A stretch of 55,209 bases of DNA. Origin: Planktomarina sp. (GTDB lineage Bacteria; Pseudomonadota; Alphaproteobacteria; Rhodobacterales; Rhodobacteraceae). Positions within the stretch are counted from its first letter, which is position 1. Every line of letters starts with the position of its first letter. Shown here piece after piece: positions 54,705 through 55,209 of this stretch. The notes below the pieces were generated by a model that made no database searches, was not told the DNA's origin, and worked only from the letters and a program-made list of their open reading frames with translations. The position numbers and the translations under genes are program-made. Location of the stretch: positions 1 to 55,209 of the forward strand of contig JAHDCF010000015.1 in assembly GCA_020630015.1 (NCBI GenBank), read 5' to 3'.

Positions 54705-55109
54705 TTAAACCTCATACTCCGGCGGTTGGTCGTCTTGGTCGATCCCCTGCTCTAACAATGATTTCAGCATCGCTTCGTTTTGCCATCTTTGCGCGCTGTG
54801 GTTCAGGGGTGTGATCGTCCGATCCAATGGGTGGTTGATAATCCGCCCGCTTTGCAGAGACAGCCAATAAATCCGCAACACCTTGTTCATCGCCCTTTGA
54901 TACCCCGGGCCAAGCTTGCGAAACCATCGCACCACATCCGCATCCAGCCGGATCGTAAGCCGGGTTTTCTTTGGCTCTATTGGGGTATCCAGAAACATCC
55001 CGTTCCAATCGTCTGGCAAACTTCGATCGATCCAGCGGTGACGCAAAAATTCTTGCAGGTCTGCGGTTTCTGCTTTTACCTTTTCATCAATCTCATCTTT
55101 TTTGGTCAC
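54705..55109 (-). CDS. BrnA-like antitoxin (orphan)
   Basis: A 134-aa protein. The C-terminal half has the BrnA-type ribbon-helix-helix region: RLTIRLDADVVRWFRKLGPG then YQRAMNKVLRIYWLS. The N-terminal 45 residues are longer than in BrnA and polar. The start is GTG 55107-55109, with AGGAGGT 7 bases upstream. BrnA normally follows its toxin gene brnT with an overlap; none ends here in the last 100 bases, so this copy is unpaired, or its toxin is further upstream outside the window. Confidence 0.75.
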   Translation of the reverse strand: MTKKDEIDEKVKAETADLQEFLRHRWIDRSLPDDWNGMFLDTPIEPKKTRLTIRLDADVVRWFRKLGPGYQRAMNKVLRIYWLSLQSGRIINHPLDRTITPLNHSAQRWQNEAMLKSLLEQGIDQDDQPPEYEV

Positions 55110-55209
55110 ATTAAGACCTCCTTAACTTGGGTATTTATCTTTGGCCCAAGGTCGCGTTGATCCGTTAACATTTGCCCAGTTGACCGTGCGGTGTACGGGG
55201 TGTGTACGG
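55110..55209. other. Right edge of the window
   Basis: The last 100 bases contain the BrnA-like gene's ribosome binding site, an AT-rich stretch, and two direct copies of GTGTACGG at the end. No BrnT-like ORF ends in this stretch. Confidence 0.35.

Noticed and set aside
1-55209. tRNA genes, CRISPR arrays, transposases or phage genes
   Set aside because: I looked in the intergenic gaps and saw no cloverleaf sequences, no regularly spaced repeats and no transposase or phage protein.

Overview
The window looks like a chromosomal segment of a marine alphaproteobacterium of the Rhodobacteraceae (Roseobacter group). This rests on the gene content and order: a class II (CP4-like) AroA, a SAM/SAH-type riboswitch in front of metK, an Irr-type Fur regulator divergent from fabA-fabB-fabI, a surE-pcm-nlpD cluster, tatABC followed by a DUF815 ATPase, non-pyrrolysine MttB and GcvT-fused dimethylglycine-dehydrogenase-like proteins, and a Hint-domain protein. 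Coding density is high, genes often overlap by 1-4 bases, and I found no tRNA, rRNA, CRISPR array, prophage or insertion sequence.

Layout. 1-165 is the 3' end of an unidentified gene. 178-4047 is a urate degradation cluster (PuuD membrane urate oxidase, HIU hydrolase, allantoinase fused to OHCU decarboxylase, ureidoglycine aminohydrolase). 4088-7462 is a tight minus-strand run (aldo/keto reductase, cmk, GFA protein, aroA), followed by trmB, riboswitch-controlled metK, and the lnt-corC-ybeY-phoH run to 13374. 13487-14474 holds a lipoprotein and an OmpA-like protein that share an unusual module. miaB and a protein of unknown function follow, then irr divergent from fabABI and an RDD membrane protein, then gcdH. 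22347-26341 carries a small membrane protein, pyrC, pyrE and dnaB. 26417-33456 carries a Tat-signal agmatine-deiminase-like enzyme, alr overlapping mlaE-mlaF, a coiled-coil membrane protein, a PqiA-like protein and radA. cvpA and purF are separated by a divergent TetR/membrane-protein pair with a perfect 25-bp palindrome between them. 36689-41421 is a methylated-amine module (PTP-like protein, MttB, FAD/GcvT protein). 41517-47429 includes an SDR, surE-pcm-nlpD and tatABC-DUF815.

The right end (47557-55209) is more accessory: a WYL regulator, a solitary FbpC-like ATPase whose start codon abuts a 31-bp inverted repeat, arsM, alkC overlapping an SDR that lacks the usual Tyr/Lys, a Hint-domain protein with Ser in place of Cys, an AT-richer pentapeptide-repeat protein, and an orphan BrnA-like antitoxin. 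The best candidates for something undescribed are the shared envelope module at 13487-14474, the TetR/palindrome cassette, the inverted repeat at 49271-49301 and the pentapeptide protein. None of them amounts to a proven new system from sequence alone.
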